Positions 26,869 through 36,426 of a stretch of 45,041 bases of DNA are shown piece after piece; positions within the stretch are counted from its first letter, which is position 1, and each line of letters starts with the position of its first letter. The position numbers were made by a program, and so were the translations under genes. The notes beneath the pieces are model-generated. The model was not told the origin of the DNA and ran no database searches. It saw only the letters and a list, made by a program, of their open reading frames with translations. Source of the DNA: Cytophagales bacterium (lineage in GTDB: Bacteria; Bacteroidota; Bacteroidia; Cytophagales; JAHDFW01); NCBI GenBank assembly GCA_020627945.1, contig JAHDFW010000005.1, positions 1 to 45,041 of the forward strand, read 5' to 3'.

Positions 26869-27495
26869 ATGGAATTACAAATTTTAGATACAAAAGGTAA
26901 GGATACCGGAAAGAAAGTTGAGGTGTCTGATGCTGTGTTTGGAATTGAGCCAAACGATCACGCGATCTATTTGGATGTTAAGCAGTATTTAGCTGCACAA
27001 CGTCAAGGAACGCATAAAGCAAAAGAGAGAGGGGAAATCACTGGTTCAACTAGAAAGTTGAAAAAGCAAAAAGGTACTGGTACAGCACGTGCTGGAAGTA
27101 TCAAATCTCCAATCTTTAGAGGAGGTGGTCGTATCTTTGGACCAAGACCTCGCGATTATAGCTTCAAGTTGAATAAGAAGCAAAAGCAATTAGCAAGAAA
27201 GTCTGCACTTTCTTACAAAGTGAAAGAAGGTGCTTTTACAGTATTGAATGCTGTTGAGTTGAAAGCACCAAAAACTAAGGACTTTGTTTCTATTCTTTCC
27301 AACCTAAAAGTTGCCGATAAGAAATCTCTTATAGTGTTAACTGAGGGTAACGAAAATGTATTGTTGTCAAGTAGAAATCTTAAAAACACGAAGGTTGTAA
27401 TGGCTGAGGTGTTGAATACTTACGATATCGTACATGCAGACAATGTGTTCGCAGTGGAAGGGGCGATTAAAATTATAGAAGAAAAATTTAACTAA
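26869..27495 (+). CDS. rplD: 50S ribosomal protein L4 (uL4)
   Basis: L4 lines the exit tunnel constriction. The 208-residue product has the extended basic loop at about residues 60-98 (KLKKQKGTGTARAGSIKSP, then FRGGGRIFGPRPRDY). In E. coli L4 also attenuates the S10 operon. No matching leader is evident here since rpsJ is in another transcript. Confidence 0.97.
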   Translation: MELQILDTKGKDTGKKVEVSDAVFGIEPNDHAIYLDVKQYLAAQRQGTHKAKERGEITGSTRKLKKQKGTGTARAGSIKSPIFRGGGRIFGPRPRDYSFKLNKKQKQLARKSALSYKVKEGAFTVLNAVELKAPKTKDFVSILSNLKVADKKSLIVLTEGNENVLLSSRNLKNTKVVMAEVLNTYDIVHADNVFAVEGAIKIIEEKFN

Positions 27496-27504
27496 GGTAT
27501 TATC

Positions 27505-27789
27505 ATGATACTTAAGAAACCTATTGTAACAGAGAAAATGACTGGTATGTCAGAAGAAGGTAAATATGCTTTCGAAGTGGCAAAATCAGCTAACAAGTTG
27601 CAGATAAAGAAAGCCGTAGAAAGTATGTATGGAGTTACAGTAGACTCTGTGAATACTATGAACTATTACGGAAAGAAGTCTACAAGATATACGAAAGCTG
27701 GACTAGTGACAGGTCGTAAATCCGCTGTTAAGAAAGCCATCGTTAAAGTAGCAGATGGAGAAATTATTGATTTTTACAGTAATATTTAA
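27505..27789 (+). CDS. rplW: 50S ribosomal protein L23 (uL23)
   Basis: L23 sits at the tunnel exit and binds trigger factor and SRP. The 94-residue product has the family opening [10 protein letters not shown] and the [19 protein letters not shown] core. It lies in the conserved order between L4 and L2. Confidence 0.96.
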   Translation: MILKKPIVTEKMTGMSEEGKYAFEVAKSANKLQIKKAVESMYGVTVDSVNTMNYYGKKSTRYTKAGLVTGRKSAVKKAIVKVADGEIIDFYSNI

Positions 27790-27797
27790 GGAAAGAA

Positions 27798-28634
27798 ATG
27801 GCTGTTAGAAAATTAAAACCAATTACTCCGGGGCAGCGATTTAGAATCGCTCCTACGTTTGAGGAAATTACTAAGTCGACTCCTGAAAAGTCTCTTATCG
27901 CAAAAGTTAAGAATTCAGGTCAAAGTTCAGGTGGACGTAACAACTCTGGACGTATGACTGTCAGAAACGTTGGCGGTGGTCATAAGAAGAAGTATAGAGT
28001 TATTGACTTCAAAAGAGATAAAACTGTACCTGCTACCGTTAAAGCTATAGAGTACGATCCAAACAGAACTGCTCGTATTGCGTTGTTGTTCTACAAAGAT
28101 GGTGAGAAGAGATACATCATCGCTCCAGAGAAACTTAAGGTTGGTCAAGATATCTTGGCTGGATCAGGAGTTGCTCCAGAGATTGGAAATGCTCTTCCAT
28201 TAGGAGAGATTCCATTAGGTACTGTAGTCCATAACATTGAGATTAAACCAGGTAAAGGAGCTGCAATGGTAAGAGCTGCTGGTGGATATGCTCAATTGGT
28301 TGCTAAAGACGGTAAGTACGTAACGCTTAAATTACCTTCAGGAGAAATGAGATTGATCTTAGCTGTTTGCATGGCTACAATCGGAGTTATCTCTAACGGG
28401 GACCACATGAATGTTAGACTTGGTAAAGCAGGTCGTAACAGATGGTTAGGAAAAAGACCAAGAACAAGAGGTGTAGCGATGAACCCAGTTGATCACCCAA
28501 TGGGAGGTGGTGAAGGTAAATCTTCAGGAGGTCACCCACGTTCTAGAAATGGTATTCCAGCAAAAGGGTACAAAACTAGAGCTAAGAAGAAGTACTCTGA
28601 TAAGCACATTGTAAGTAGAAGTAAGAAGAAATAA
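27798..28634 (+). CDS. rplB: 50S ribosomal protein L2 (uL2)
   Basis: L2 helps form the peptidyl transferase centre and an intersubunit bridge. At 278 residues it is close to the usual length. It has [20 protein letters not shown] near residues 44-63 and the C-terminal [20 protein letters not shown] with the conserved histidine. An AGGAAAG stretch 5-11 nt before the ATG may help initiation. Confidence 0.98.
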   Translation: MAVRKLKPITPGQRFRIAPTFEEITKSTPEKSLIAKVKNSGQSSGGRNNSGRMTVRNVGGGHKKKYRVIDFKRDKTVPATVKAIEYDPNRTARIALLFYKDGEKRYIIAPEKLKVGQDILAGSGVAPEIGNALPLGEIPLGTVVHNIEIKPGKGAAMVRAAGGYAQLVAKDGKYVTLKLPSGEMRLILAVCMATIGVISNGDHMNVRLGKAGRNRWLGKRPRTRGVAMNPVDHPMGGGEGKSSGGHPRSRNGIPAKGYKTRAKKKYSDKHIVSRSKKK

Positions 28635-28641
28635 TTAGATA

Positions 28642-28920
28642 ATGGCTAGATCACTTAAAAAAGGACCATACATTGACCATAGACTAGTAAAGAAAGTGGA
28701 ATCAATGGAAACATCAGGAAAGAAGTCCGTAATCAAAACCTGGTCAAGAAGATCTATGATCTCTCCAGATTTCGTGGGCCACACATTTGGTGTTCACAAC
28801 GGTAATAAGTTCGTACCTGTATTCGTAACAGAAAACATGGTAGGACACAAATTGGGAGAATTTTCTCTTACGAGAAACTTTAGAGGTCACATTAAGAAGA
28901 AAGATAAAGGCAAGAGATAA
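28642..28920 (+). CDS. rpsS: 30S ribosomal protein S19 (uS19)
   Basis: The 92-residue product is complete, with [15 protein letters not shown] at the N terminus and [18 protein letters not shown] in the core. S19 pairs with S13 in the 30S head. Its TAA shares one base with the ATG of rplV (TAATG), which implies translational coupling. Confidence 0.97.
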   Translation: MARSLKKGPYIDHRLVKKVESMETSGKKSVIKTWSRRSMISPDFVGHTFGVHNGNKFVPVFVTENMVGHKLGEFSLTRNFRGHIKKKDKGKR

Positions 28921-29279
28921 TGAGTGCAATTGCTAAATTAAGAAACGTCCCTACATCTCCTCGTAAGATGAGAACAGTGGTTGATTTGATCAGAGGGAAA
29001 AGAGTAAGTTACGCGTTGAACGAATTAAAGTTTCAGCCTAAAGTTGGTGCGCGTTACCTTGAAAAATTGGTGTTGTCAGGTATAGCTAACTGGCAAAACA
29101 AGCACGAAGATGAGAAAATAGAGGAAGCTGACTTGTATATCAAGAGCATCTCTGTTGATAGCGGAAGAATGTTGAAAAGACTTCGTCCAGCACCTCAAGG
29201 ACGTGCACACAGAATTAGAAAACGTTCTAATCACGTTACCATTGTAATTGATAGTTTAAACAATCAGGAAGAAAAATAA
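28920..29279 (+). CDS. rplV: 50S ribosomal protein L22 (uL22)
   Basis: The 119-residue product has the L22 fold, with [20 protein letters not shown] at the start and the tunnel hairpin [18 protein letters not shown] at the end. This hairpin is a macrolide-resistance hot spot and looks unmodified. It overlaps rpsS by one base. Confidence 0.97.
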   Translation: MSAIAKLRNVPTSPRKMRTVVDLIRGKRVSYALNELKFQPKVGARYLEKLVLSGIANWQNKHEDEKIEEADLYIKSISVDSGRMLKRLRPAPQGRAHRIRKRSNHVTIVIDSLNNQEEK

Positions 29280-29282
29280 GTT

Positions 29283-29993
29283 ATGGGACAAAAAGTTAAT
29301 CCAGTAGGTTTAAGACTAGGGTATATCAAAGGTTGGGATTCCAATTGGTATGCAGGTAAAGATTTTTCTGATAAACTGGTTGAAGATAACAAAATCAGAA
29401 ATTACGTATTAGCAAGATTTCCAAAAGGAGGTATTTCTAAAGTGATAATTGAGCGTACGTTAAAGAGAATTACGATTACAATTAGCACAGCTCGTCCAGG
29501 TGTGATCATTGGTAAAGGTGGTGCTGAAGTAGATAGAATCAAAGAGGAGTTGAAAAAGTTAACTTCTAAAGATGTGCAAATCAACATTTACGAAATCAAA
29601 CGTCCAGAATTGGATTCAAGATTAGTAGGTGAAGGTATCGCACAACAATTAAAAGCAAGAATTAACTATCGTCGTGCAATGAAGCAAGCAATTGCTTCTG
29701 CTATGAGAGTTGGAGCACAAGGGATTAAGGTAAAAGTATCTGGTCGTCTTGGTGGAGCTGAAATGGCACGTACAGAGATGTATAAAGAAGGAAGAATTCC
29801 ATTGCATACATTGAGAGCCGACATCGATTACTGTGTAAGCGAAGCAGATACAGTATATGGAAAGATTGGTATCAAAGTGTGGATCTTCAAAGGAGAAGTT
29901 TTCGGAAAAAGAGACTTATCTCCATTGATCGGAATGAGCCAAAAAGGAGGAAACTCTGGAGGAAGAAAAGACGGTAGAAAAAAACGTAGATAA
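29283..29993 (+). CDS. rpsC: 30S ribosomal protein S3 (uS3)
   Basis: S3 lies at the mRNA entry tunnel. The 236-residue product has a KH domain with the GXXG loop in [13 protein letters not shown] (about residues 74-86), then the C-terminal domain with [20 protein letters not shown]. It ends in a basic tail ([11 protein letters not shown]). Confidence 0.97.
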   Translation: MGQKVNPVGLRLGYIKGWDSNWYAGKDFSDKLVEDNKIRNYVLARFPKGGISKVIIERTLKRITITISTARPGVIIGKGGAEVDRIKEELKKLTSKDVQINIYEIKRPELDSRLVGEGIAQQLKARINYRRAMKQAIASAMRVGAQGIKVKVSGRLGGAEMARTEMYKEGRIPLHTLRADIDYCVSEADTVYGKIGIKVWIFKGEVFGKRDLSPLIGMSQKGGNSGGRKDGRKKRR

Positions 29994-30003
29994 TATTTAG
30001 ACG

Positions 30004-30426
30004 ATGTTACAGCCTAAAAGAACAAAATTTCGTAAAAAACAAAAAGGAAGAGTTAAAGGTATCGCTCAAAGAGGGCACCAGATAGCATTTGGTTCTTTCG
30101 GATTGAAAGCCTTGGAAGCAGGGTGGATCACTAGTCGTCAAATTGAGGCAGCTCGTATTGCGATGACTCGTTATATGAAAAGGGAAGGTCAAGTTTGGAT
30201 TAAGATATTTCCAGACAAGCCAGTAACTAAGAAGCCAGCTGAGGTTCGTATGGGTAAAGGTAAAGGTGCTCCAGAATATTGGGTAGCAGTTGTAAAGCCA
30301 GGTACTATCCTTTTCGAATCAGACGGTGTACCTTCTGAAAAAGCACGTGAAGCATTCAGACTAGCGGCTAATAAACTTGGTATCAAAACGAAATTTACGA
30401 TTCGTAGAGATTACGACGGAGTTTAA
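30004..30426 (+). CDS. rplP: 50S ribosomal protein L16 (uL16)
   Basis: L16 supports the A-site tRNA elbow. The 140-residue product opens with [16 protein letters not shown] and has [16 protein letters not shown]-like and [18 protein letters not shown] segments. The 38-bp spacer to rpmC is longer than most in this block and contains nothing recognisable. Confidence 0.97.
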   Translation: MLQPKRTKFRKKQKGRVKGIAQRGHQIAFGSFGLKALEAGWITSRQIEAARIAMTRYMKREGQVWIKIFPDKPVTKKPAEVRMGKGKGAPEYWVAVVKPGTILFESDGVPSEKAREAFRLAANKLGIKTKFTIRRDYDGV

Positions 30427-30464
30427 TTGAGGTTAGATTAGAATAATTCCTAAAGAATTAGATT

Positions 30465-30650
30465 ATGAAAAGCGCAGATATTAAAAATCTAACAACTGAA
30501 GAGTTAGTTGAGAAAATTAACCTTGAGAAGGCAAGTTTCCAAAAGTTGACTTTTGCACATGCAATATCACCTTTGGAAAACCCAAGCCAACTTAAGGAGC
30601 AGAGAAAATTGATTGCTCGTTTGAAAACTGAACATTCGGCAAGAAAATAG
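30465..30650 (+). CDS. rpmC: 50S ribosomal protein L29 (uL29)
   Basis: The 61-residue two-helix protein matches L29, with MKSADIKNLTTEELVEKI at the start and RKLIARLKTEHSARK at the end. It sits beside L23 near the tunnel exit. Position between L16 and S17 is the standard one. Confidence 0.95.
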   Translation: MKSADIKNLTTEELVEKINLEKASFQKLTFAHAISPLENPSQLKEQRKLIARLKTEHSARK

Positions 30651-30678
30651 TAACTAGGTCAATTTAAGTTTTAAGAAA

Positions 30679-30939
30679 ATGACTACTGAAAGAGGAAGTA
30701 GAAAAGAACGTATCGGGAAAGTGGTTAGCGCCGCTATGGATAAGTCCGTGACGATTGCTGTAGAGCAAAAGAAGAAGCACCCGATGTATGGTAAGTTCGT
30801 AAAAGTAACAGCCAAATTTATGGCACATGACGAGAAAAACGAATGTGGCCTGGGTGATACTGTTAAAATAATGGAAACAAGACCATTGAGTAAAAACAAA
30901 AGATGGAGACTTGTTGAAATAATCGAGAAAGCTAAGTAA
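30679..30939 (+). CDS. rpsQ: 30S ribosomal protein S17 (uS17)
   Basis: The 86-residue OB-fold protein has [33 protein letters not shown] and [20 protein letters not shown], all S17 features. It binds 16S rRNA early in assembly. rplN starts 4 bp after its stop. Confidence 0.97.
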   Translation: MTTERGSRKERIGKVVSAAMDKSVTIAVEQKKKHPMYGKFVKVTAKFMAHDEKNECGLGDTVKIMETRPLSKNKRWRLVEIIEKAK

Positions 30940-30943
30940 GAAA

Positions 30944-31312
30944 ATGATACAGCAGGAATCAAGACTAAAAGTAGCGGACAATACAGGTGCAAAGGAAGTA
31001 CTTTGCATTCGTGTTCTTGGAGGTACACGTAAGCGTTATGCTAGCATAGGTGACAAAATTGTTGTTTCTGTGAAAGAAGCGACTCCATCTGGAAATGCAA
31101 AGAAAGGAAGTGTATCTAAAGCGGTAATTGTACGCGTTAAGAAAGAAATTAGAAGAAAGGACGGTTCATATATTCGTTTCGACGAAAATGCTGCTGTTCT
31201 ATTGAATGAAAATAACGAGCCTAAAGGAACACGTATCTTTGGTCCTGTAGCTAGAGAGCTAAGAGAGAAGAAATTCATGAAGATCGTATCATTGGCCCCA
31301 GAAGTATTGTAG
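30944..31312 (+). CDS. rplN: 50S ribosomal protein L14 (uL14)
   Basis: The 122-residue length equals the usual one. [20 protein letters not shown] opens it, and [20 protein letters not shown] closes it. L14 forms an intersubunit bridge and is the docking site for the silencing factor RsfS. rplX follows after 2 bp. Confidence 0.98.
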   Translation: MIQQESRLKVADNTGAKEVLCIRVLGGTRKRYASIGDKIVVSVKEATPSGNAKKGSVSKAVIVRVKKEIRRKDGSYIRFDENAAVLLNENNEPKGTRIFGPVARELREKKFMKIVSLAPEVL

Positions 31313-31314
31313 TC

Positions 31315-31656
31315 ATGAACAGAGCATTTAATAAAATACCAAAACTGCACATCAAAAAAGGTGATACCGTTAAGGTGCTTGCAGGTAACGATAAAAGCAA
31401 AACTGGTACGGTTCAATCTGTGAATCCAACGACTAGAAAAGCTATTGTAGAAGGTGTAAACATGGTGACTAAGCACATGAAACCATCTGCTACTAACACA
31501 GAAGGTGGAATCAAAACAATGGAAGCACCTATTCATGTGAGCAACCTTATGTTAGTAGATCCTAAATCAGGTGAAGCAACTAAAGTTGGTCGTAAAGAAA
31601 ACGATAAAGGAAAATTGCAACGTTACTCCAAGAAAACTGGAGACTTTATAGCATAA
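31315..31656 (+). CDS. rplX: 50S ribosomal protein L24 (uL24)
   Basis: The 113-residue product has a KOW motif in [20 protein letters not shown] (residues 14-33) and the [20 protein letters not shown] segment. It is about ten residues longer than E. coli L24, with the additional residues spread at both ends. L24 starts 50S assembly. Confidence 0.96.
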   Translation: MNRAFNKIPKLHIKKGDTVKVLAGNDKSKTGTVQSVNPTTRKAIVEGVNMVTKHMKPSATNTEGGIKTMEAPIHVSNLMLVDPKSGEATKVGRKENDKGKLQRYSKKTGDFIA

Positions 31657-31660
31657 GAAA

Positions 31661-32218
31661 ATGGCACCAAGATTAAAAGAAAAATACAACAAAGAGATTG
31701 TATCTGCACTTCAAGATAAATTTGGGTACAGCAGCATTATGCAAGTACCTAAGTTGACTAAGATTTGCCTTAATAGAGGTATCGGTCAAGGTGTGTCGGA
31801 TAAGAAATTAGTAGACGCTGGAGTAGATGAACTTACTCAAATTACAGGTCAAAAGGCAATTGCAACTATCGCAAAGAAATCCGTTTCGAACTTTAAGTTG
31901 AGAGAAGGAATGCCGATTGGAGCAAAAGTTACACTAAGAGGTGAAAGAATGTATGAATTCCTTGATCGTTTGGTGAATATTGCCCTTCCTCGTGTAAGAG
32001 ATTTCCAGGGAATTAGTGAGAAGGCTTTTGACAAAAGAGGTAACTATACTTTAGGTGTAAAAGAGCAAATTATCTTCCCAGAAATCAGTATCGATAAAGT
32101 AAGAGCAATTGCTGGTATGGATATCACTTTTGTAACTACAGCAGATTCTGACGAGGAATGCTACGAACTATTAAAAGCGTTCGGTATGCCTTTCAAAAAC
32201 ATGAACAAACAAAATTAA
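31661..32218 (+). CDS. rplE: 50S ribosomal protein L5 (uL5)
   Basis: L5 binds 5S rRNA and contacts P-site tRNA. The 185-residue product has [40 protein letters not shown] and [20 protein letters not shown], all conserved. It ends in a normal C terminus without extension. Confidence 0.97.
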   Translation: MAPRLKEKYNKEIVSALQDKFGYSSIMQVPKLTKICLNRGIGQGVSDKKLVDAGVDELTQITGQKAIATIAKKSVSNFKLREGMPIGAKVTLRGERMYEFLDRLVNIALPRVRDFQGISEKAFDKRGNYTLGVKEQIIFPEISIDKVRAIAGMDITFVTTADSDEECYELLKAFGMPFKNMNKQN

Positions 32219-32225
32219 TAGCACC

Positions 32226-32495
32226 ATGGCTAGAGAAGCAGTAAAAGCAAGACAAAGAAAAAGAGAACGTTTAGTTGCTCGATACGCTGACAGAAGAAAA
32301 GCGTTGAAAGAAGCTGGTGACTACGAAGGGTTGGACAAGTTACCAAAAAACTCTTCAGCAGTACGTTTACATAACAGATGTAAATTGACTGGAAGACCTA
32401 AGGGATACATGAGAAAATTTGGTATCTCTAGAGTAACATTTAGAGAAATGGCTTCGGAAGGTAAGATTCCAGGTGTAACTAAAGCGAGTTGGTAA
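32226..32495 (+). CDS. rpsN: 30S ribosomal protein S14, zinc-free form (uS14)
   Basis: The 89-residue product is the longer S14 form. The segment that carries two CxxC pairs in the short zinc form here reads [20 protein letters not shown], with a single cysteine, so no zinc can be held. It ends the promoter-proximal part of the block: a new promoter lies between it and rpsH. Confidence 0.96.
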   Translation: MAREAVKARQRKRERLVARYADRRKALKEAGDYEGLDKLPKNSSAVRLHNRCKLTGRPKGYMRKFGISRVTFREMASEGKIPGVTKASW

Positions 32496-32511
32496 ATTAT
32501 TTTCAGATTTA

Positions 32512-32543
32512 TTTTCATTAGAAAAATATAATCTGTACTTTTG
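32512..32543 (+). promoter_or_regulatory. Internal promoter before rpsH
   Basis: TACTTTTG at 32536-32543 is an exact -7 match followed by GCGCTCCG, as at the tRNA-Trp promoter. The -33 candidate TTTTC at 32512-32516 with a 19-bp spacer differs from TTTG in its last base. The 82-bp rpsN-rpsH gap is the largest in the block and has no terminator. Confidence 0.62.
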
Positions 32544-32577
32544 CGCTCCGTTTTGAAAAACAGAAAATATTAGAAAC

Positions 32578-32976
32578 ATGCATAGCGATCCAATAGCGGA
32601 CTTTTTAACAAGAATCAGAAACGCGGTAAAAGCAAACCACCGTGTAGTTGAGTCTCCAGCTTCTAAAATTAAGAAGGAAATTACTAAAGTGTTGAAAGAC
32701 AAAGGGTATATTCTTGATTACAAGTTCGAAGATAACGATGTACAAGGTACTATTAAAGTAGCCTTGAAGTATGATAAAATTAACAGAACTCCAGCGATCC
32801 AGCATATTTCAAGAGTTAGTAAGCCAGGTTTACGTAACTATACTAAAGTTGAAGATATGCCACGTGTGTTGAATGGATTAGGAATAGCTATTCTTTCAAC
32901 ATCAAAAGGAGTTATGACAGACAAAGAAGCTCGCGTTCAGAATCTTGGAGGTGAGGTATTGTGTCATGTTTATTAA
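32578..32976 (+). CDS. rpsH: 30S ribosomal protein S8 (uS8)
   Basis: The 132-residue product has [16 protein letters not shown] at the start and [20 protein letters not shown] at the end. S8 binds the central domain of 16S rRNA and in E. coli represses the spc operon through a site near rplE. Here rpsH can be expressed from its own promoter. Confidence 0.97.
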   Translation: MHSDPIADFLTRIRNAVKANHRVVESPASKIKKEITKVLKDKGYILDYKFEDNDVQGTIKVALKYDKINRTPAIQHISRVSKPGLRNYTKVEDMPRVLNGLGIAILSTSKGVMTDKEARVQNLGGEVLCHVY

Positions 32977-33009
32977 TAAATTGATAATCAACGATTTAAG
33001 TTAGCGATT

Positions 33010-33561
33010 ATGTCAAGGATAGGAAAAGCACCAATCACAGTTCCAGATAAAGTTCAAATTAAGGTTGAAACTGGAAATGTAAATGTAAAAGGTGATAAAG
33101 GTGAATTGAATGTGCCTATTGATAAAGAAATGAAAGTTTCTTTTGAGGAAGGAACATTGACTGTAGAAAGACCAACCGAGCAGAAGCGTCATAAAGCGAT
33201 GCACGGTTTATATAGAGCCTTATTGAATAATGCTGTAGAAGGTGTTAACAAAGGGTACGAAACTAAGTTAGAATTAGTAGGTGTAGGTTATAAAGCATCT
33301 AACCAAGGTCAAGTATTGGATTTAGTATTGGGATATTCTCACAATATTATGATGAAACTTCCTGAAGAGGTTAAGGTAGCTACTGAGACTCAAAAAGGTC
33401 AGAACCCTATCGTTACTTTGACATCTGCAGACAAGCAGTTGTTAGGTCAGGTGACTGCTAAAATTAGAAGCCTTCGTAAGATTGAACCTTACAAAGGGAA
33501 AGGTATACGCTTCGTTGGTGAGCAAATTAGAAGAAAAGCTGGTAAGACAGCCGCTAAGTAA
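33010..33561 (+). CDS. rplF: 50S ribosomal protein L6 (uL6)
   Basis: The 183-residue product has MSRIGKAPITVPDKVQIKVE and two L6 repeats, ending with RKIEPYKGKGIRFVGEQIRR, the rRNA-binding signature near the sarcin-ricin loop. rplR follows after 15 bp. Confidence 0.97.
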   Translation: MSRIGKAPITVPDKVQIKVETGNVNVKGDKGELNVPIDKEMKVSFEEGTLTVERPTEQKRHKAMHGLYRALLNNAVEGVNKGYETKLELVGVGYKASNQGQVLDLVLGYSHNIMMKLPEEVKVATETQKGQNPIVTLTSADKQLLGQVTAKIRSLRKIEPYKGKGIRFVGEQIRRKAGKTAAK

Positions 33562-33576
33562 TAGAATTGTTGAGTC

Positions 33577-33918
33577 ATGGGAAAAACTAATAACAGACTT
33601 AAGATTAAGAAAAAGATCAGAAGCACAGTTTCTGGATCTGAATCGAAGCCTAGGTTTACTGTATTTAAAAGTAACAAGGCGATATATGCGCAGTTGGTAA
33701 ACGATGCAGATGGAAAAACTTTGGTAAGCTGTTCAACTCTACAAGTAGAGGCAAAAGGAACAAAAACTGAAGTATCTAAAGAAGTAGGGAAGAAGTTAGC
33801 TGAGAAAGCATCTTCTGCTGGTATCAAAGATGTAGTATTCGATAGAAATGGCTACATATACCACGGAAGAATCAAAGCTTTGGCTGATGGTGCACGTGAA
33901 GGAGGTTTAGTATTCTAA
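33577..33918 (+). CDS. rplR: 50S ribosomal protein L18 (uL18)
   Basis: The 113-residue product binds 5S rRNA with L5. The basic N terminus (NNRLKIKKKIRSTVSG) and the conserved DRNGYIYHGRIKALADGARE end are seen. Its length is near the usual 117. Confidence 0.96.
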   Translation: MGKTNNRLKIKKKIRSTVSGSESKPRFTVFKSNKAIYAQLVNDADGKTLVSCSTLQVEAKGTKTEVSKEVGKKLAEKASSAGIKDVVFDRNGYIYHGRIKALADGAREGGLVF

Positions 33919-33937
33919 AAAGCAATAGTAAAGAACA

Positions 33938-34447
33938 ATGAATATTAGAACATTAAAAGCGAGTGAAATAGAACTAGCGGAAAAGGTAGTTGCTATTAAG
34001 CGTGTAGCTAAAGTAGTAAAGGGGGGTAGAAGATTCAGCTTCTCTGCTATTGTAGTTGTTGGAGATGGAAATGGTGTGATTGGTTATGGATTAGGTAAAG
34101 CTAATGAGGTAACTGATGCAATCGCCAAAGGAATCGACGACGCAAAAAAGAATTTGGTAAAAGTTCCTTTGTATAAAGGTACAGTTCCTCACTCGATTGA
34201 GGTGAAGTACGGTGGAGGTCACGTTTTGGTGAAGCCAGCTGCTCCTGGTACAGGAGTAAAAGCAGGGGGTGCGATGCGTGCAGTATTTGAGAGTGCAGGT
34301 ATCAAAGACGTAATTGCAAAATCAAAAGGTTCTTCAAACCCGCACAACGTGGTAAAAGCAACTTTCAGAGCATTAAGTGAAGTAAGAGATGCAGTTACAG
34401 TTGCGCAGCACAGAGGAGTTTCATTAGAGAAAGTATTTAACGGCTAA
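33938..34447 (+). CDS. rpsE: 30S ribosomal protein S5 (uS5)
   Basis: The 169-residue product has [20 protein letters not shown] (N-terminal dsRNA-binding domain, the loop linked to spectinomycin resistance) and [20 protein letters not shown] in the C-terminal domain. No alteration is evident in the loop. Confidence 0.97.
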   Translation: MNIRTLKASEIELAEKVVAIKRVAKVVKGGRRFSFSAIVVVGDGNGVIGYGLGKANEVTDAIAKGIDDAKKNLVKVPLYKGTVPHSIEVKYGGGHVLVKPAAPGTGVKAGGAMRAVFESAGIKDVIAKSKGSSNPHNVVKATFRALSEVRDAVTVAQHRGVSLEKVFNG

Positions 34448-34450
34448 ACA

Positions 34451-34630
34451 ATGAAAAAGGCAGTCATAACGCAAGTAAAGAGTACCATTCATAGACCTCA
34501 GAATCAAAAGCGTACGATTCAGGCTTTAGGATTGGGTAAAATCAACAGAAGCAAAGAGGTAGAACTTACTCCTCAAATTGAGGGTATGATAAGAAAGGTT
34601 AGCCATTTGATAACTGTAACAGAATTGTAA
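34451..34630 (+). CDS. rpmD: 50S ribosomal protein L30 (uL30)
   Basis: This short 59-residue gene lies between rpsE and rplO. Its protein begins MKKAVITQVKSTIHRPQNQK, then has RTIQALGLGKINRSKEV and ends IRKVSHLITVTEL. The ALGLGKI and VSHLITV segments are L30 signatures. Its ATG is 3 bp after the rpsE stop codon and 11 bp separate it from rplO. Confidence 0.95.
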   Translation: MKKAVITQVKSTIHRPQNQKRTIQALGLGKINRSKEVELTPQIEGMIRKVSHLITVTEL

Positions 34631-34641
34631 GAAGCAGGATC

Positions 34642-35088
34642 ATGAAATTAGAATCATTAAAACCAGCGGAAGGTTCCGTTAAAAAAGGGAAGCGTATAGG
34701 TCGCGGAGAAGGATCTAAAAGAGGAGGTACTTCTACTAAGGGGCACAAAGGTGCTAAATCAAGATCTGGTTACTCTCGTAAACTAGGTTTTGAAGGTGGA
34801 CAGATGCCACTTCAACGTCGTGTACCTAAGTTCGGATTTAAAAATCCATTCAGAACTGAGTACAAGGGAATTAACCTTGACGTAATTGAAAAGCTTGCTG
34901 AGAAAACAAATGCAAGTACTATGGACAAAGCATTCTTTATTGAGAATGGTGTAGCGTCTAAAAATGAATTAGTAAAGATTTTAGGTAGAGGAGAACTTAA
35001 GGCGAAGGTAGAAGTTACTGCAGATGCATATTCTGCGGCGGCAAAAGAAGCGATTGAAAAGGCTGGAGGTACTATTACTACTGCATAA
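34642..35088 (+). CDS. rplO: 50S ribosomal protein L15 (uL15)
   Basis: The 148-residue product has a glycine- and lysine-rich N-terminal extension (KGKRIGRGEGSKRGGTSTKG, about 20-39) that threads into 23S rRNA, and a globular C terminus ending EKAGGTITTA. It lies 8 bp before secY, the standard arrangement. Confidence 0.97.
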   Translation: MKLESLKPAEGSVKKGKRIGRGEGSKRGGTSTKGHKGAKSRSGYSRKLGFEGGQMPLQRRVPKFGFKNPFRTEYKGINLDVIEKLAEKTNASTMDKAFFIENGVASKNELVKILGRGELKAKVEVTADAYSAAAKEAIEKAGGTITTA

Positions 35089-35096
35089 GAAGAAGT

Positions 35097-36422
35097 ATGA
35101 AGCGATTTTTTGAGACCATAAAGCATATTTTTACTATTGAAGAGTTAAGAACAAGAATTGTAAATACAATCTTGTTTTTAATCATTTTCAGACTAGGTAC
35201 ATTTATAGCATTACCAGGTATTGATCCTGATAAGTTGAAAGAGGCCGATGGAATCTTTGGTTTCCTTGATAATCTTTTAGGTGGTGCATGGAGTAATGCA
35301 TCCATTTTTGCCTTGGGTATTATGCCTTATATCTCGGCATCGATTGTAATTCAATTGTTAACTGTGGCGGTGCCTTACTTCCAGAAACTTCAAAAGGAAG
35401 GAGAATCTGGGCGTAAGAAAATGACTCAAATTACGCGTATACTTACGATTTTAATCACTATTGGACAATCTGTAGGTTATATTACAGGTACTATTAGTGA
35501 TGATGCAATAATGATCGAAAAGACTCAGTTTATCATTTACTCTGTGGTAATCTTAACATCAGGTACTATATTCTGTATGTGGCTTGGTGAGAAAATTACA
35601 GATAAAGGAATTGGAAACGGTATCTCTATGTTGATCATGGTAGGTATTATTTCTAGACTACCTGCAGCAATAATTGGTGAAGCTGGTACAAAAGGAGCCT
35701 TCGGAATTTTCCCATTCATGATTGAATTAGGTGTTCTTTTTGTGATCATCATGGGAACTGTTATGCTTACGCAAGCAGTAAGAAGAGTTCCAGTGCAGTA
35801 TGCTAAACAACTTGTTGGTAATGCTCCTGCAGTAGGTGAACGACAATTCATTCCTTTAAAGGTAAATGCCTCAGGTGTAATGCCAATTATCTTTGCACAA
35901 GCAATTATGTACCTTCCAGCAATGGTTGGAACATATTGGCAAAGTAAAAGTGCAGATAGTGATATAGCAGCATATATAGGGACTACATTTTCGAACCCAA
36001 CTTCATGGCAATATAGCTTGTTGTTAGCGGTACTAATTATTGTATTTACATTCTTCTATACTGCGATTTCGATTAATCCAAATCAGATTGCTGAGGATAT
36101 GAAGAGAAATGGAGGTTTTGTACCAGGTGTTAAACCAGGTGCTTACACAGCCGAGTATATAGATACAATCTTAACTAGAATTACATTACCAGGTGCTATT
36201 GCTTTGGCGATAGTTGCAATTATTCCAGCATTTGCTGCTCTTGCAGGAGTAGGTCCTGAGTTTGCACAATTCTTTGGTGGTACTTCACTTCTTATTATGG
36301 TGGGTGTTGTTTTAGATACACTTCAGCAAGTGGAGAGTTATCTATTGATGAGACACTATGATGGATTGATGAAGACAGGTAAGGTTCGTAGCAGAATGCA
36401 AGGAACAGGAGCTTCGATCTAA
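35097..36422 (+). CDS. secY: Preprotein translocase subunit SecY
   Basis: SecY forms the protein-conducting channel with SecE (at 11044) and SecG. The 441-residue product has ten predicted membrane spans, the plug region GGAWSNASIFALGIMPYISA (about 62-81) and the cytoplasmic loops RRVPVQYAKQLVG and NPNQIAEDMKRNGGFVPGVKPG used by SecA and ribosomes. adk, which follows secY in many bacteria, is absent: map comes directly after. Confidence 0.97.
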   Translation: MKRFFETIKHIFTIEELRTRIVNTILFLIIFRLGTFIALPGIDPDKLKEADGIFGFLDNLLGGAWSNASIFALGIMPYISASIVIQLLTVAVPYFQKLQKEGESGRKKMTQITRILTILITIGQSVGYITGTISDDAIMIEKTQFIIYSVVILTSGTIFCMWLGEKITDKGIGNGISMLIMVGIISRLPAAIIGEAGTKGAFGIFPFMIELGVLFVIIMGTVMLTQAVRRVPVQYAKQLVGNAPAVGERQFIPLKVNASGVMPIIFAQAIMYLPAMVGTYWQSKSADSDIAAYIGTTFSNPTSWQYSLLLAVLIIVFTFFYTAISINPNQIAEDMKRNGGFVPGVKPGAYTAEYIDTILTRITLPGAIALAIVAIIPAFAALAGVGPEFAQFFGGTSLLIMVGVVLDTLQQVESYLLMRHYDGLMKTGKVRSRMQGTGASI

Positions 36423-36426
36423 AGAG

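Noticed and set aside
30654-31028. Overlapping minus-strand frames of 114 and 124 codons opposite rpsQ and rplN
   Set aside because: They are antisense shadows of conserved ribosomal genes, rich in Phe, Leu and Ser, with no independent signal.
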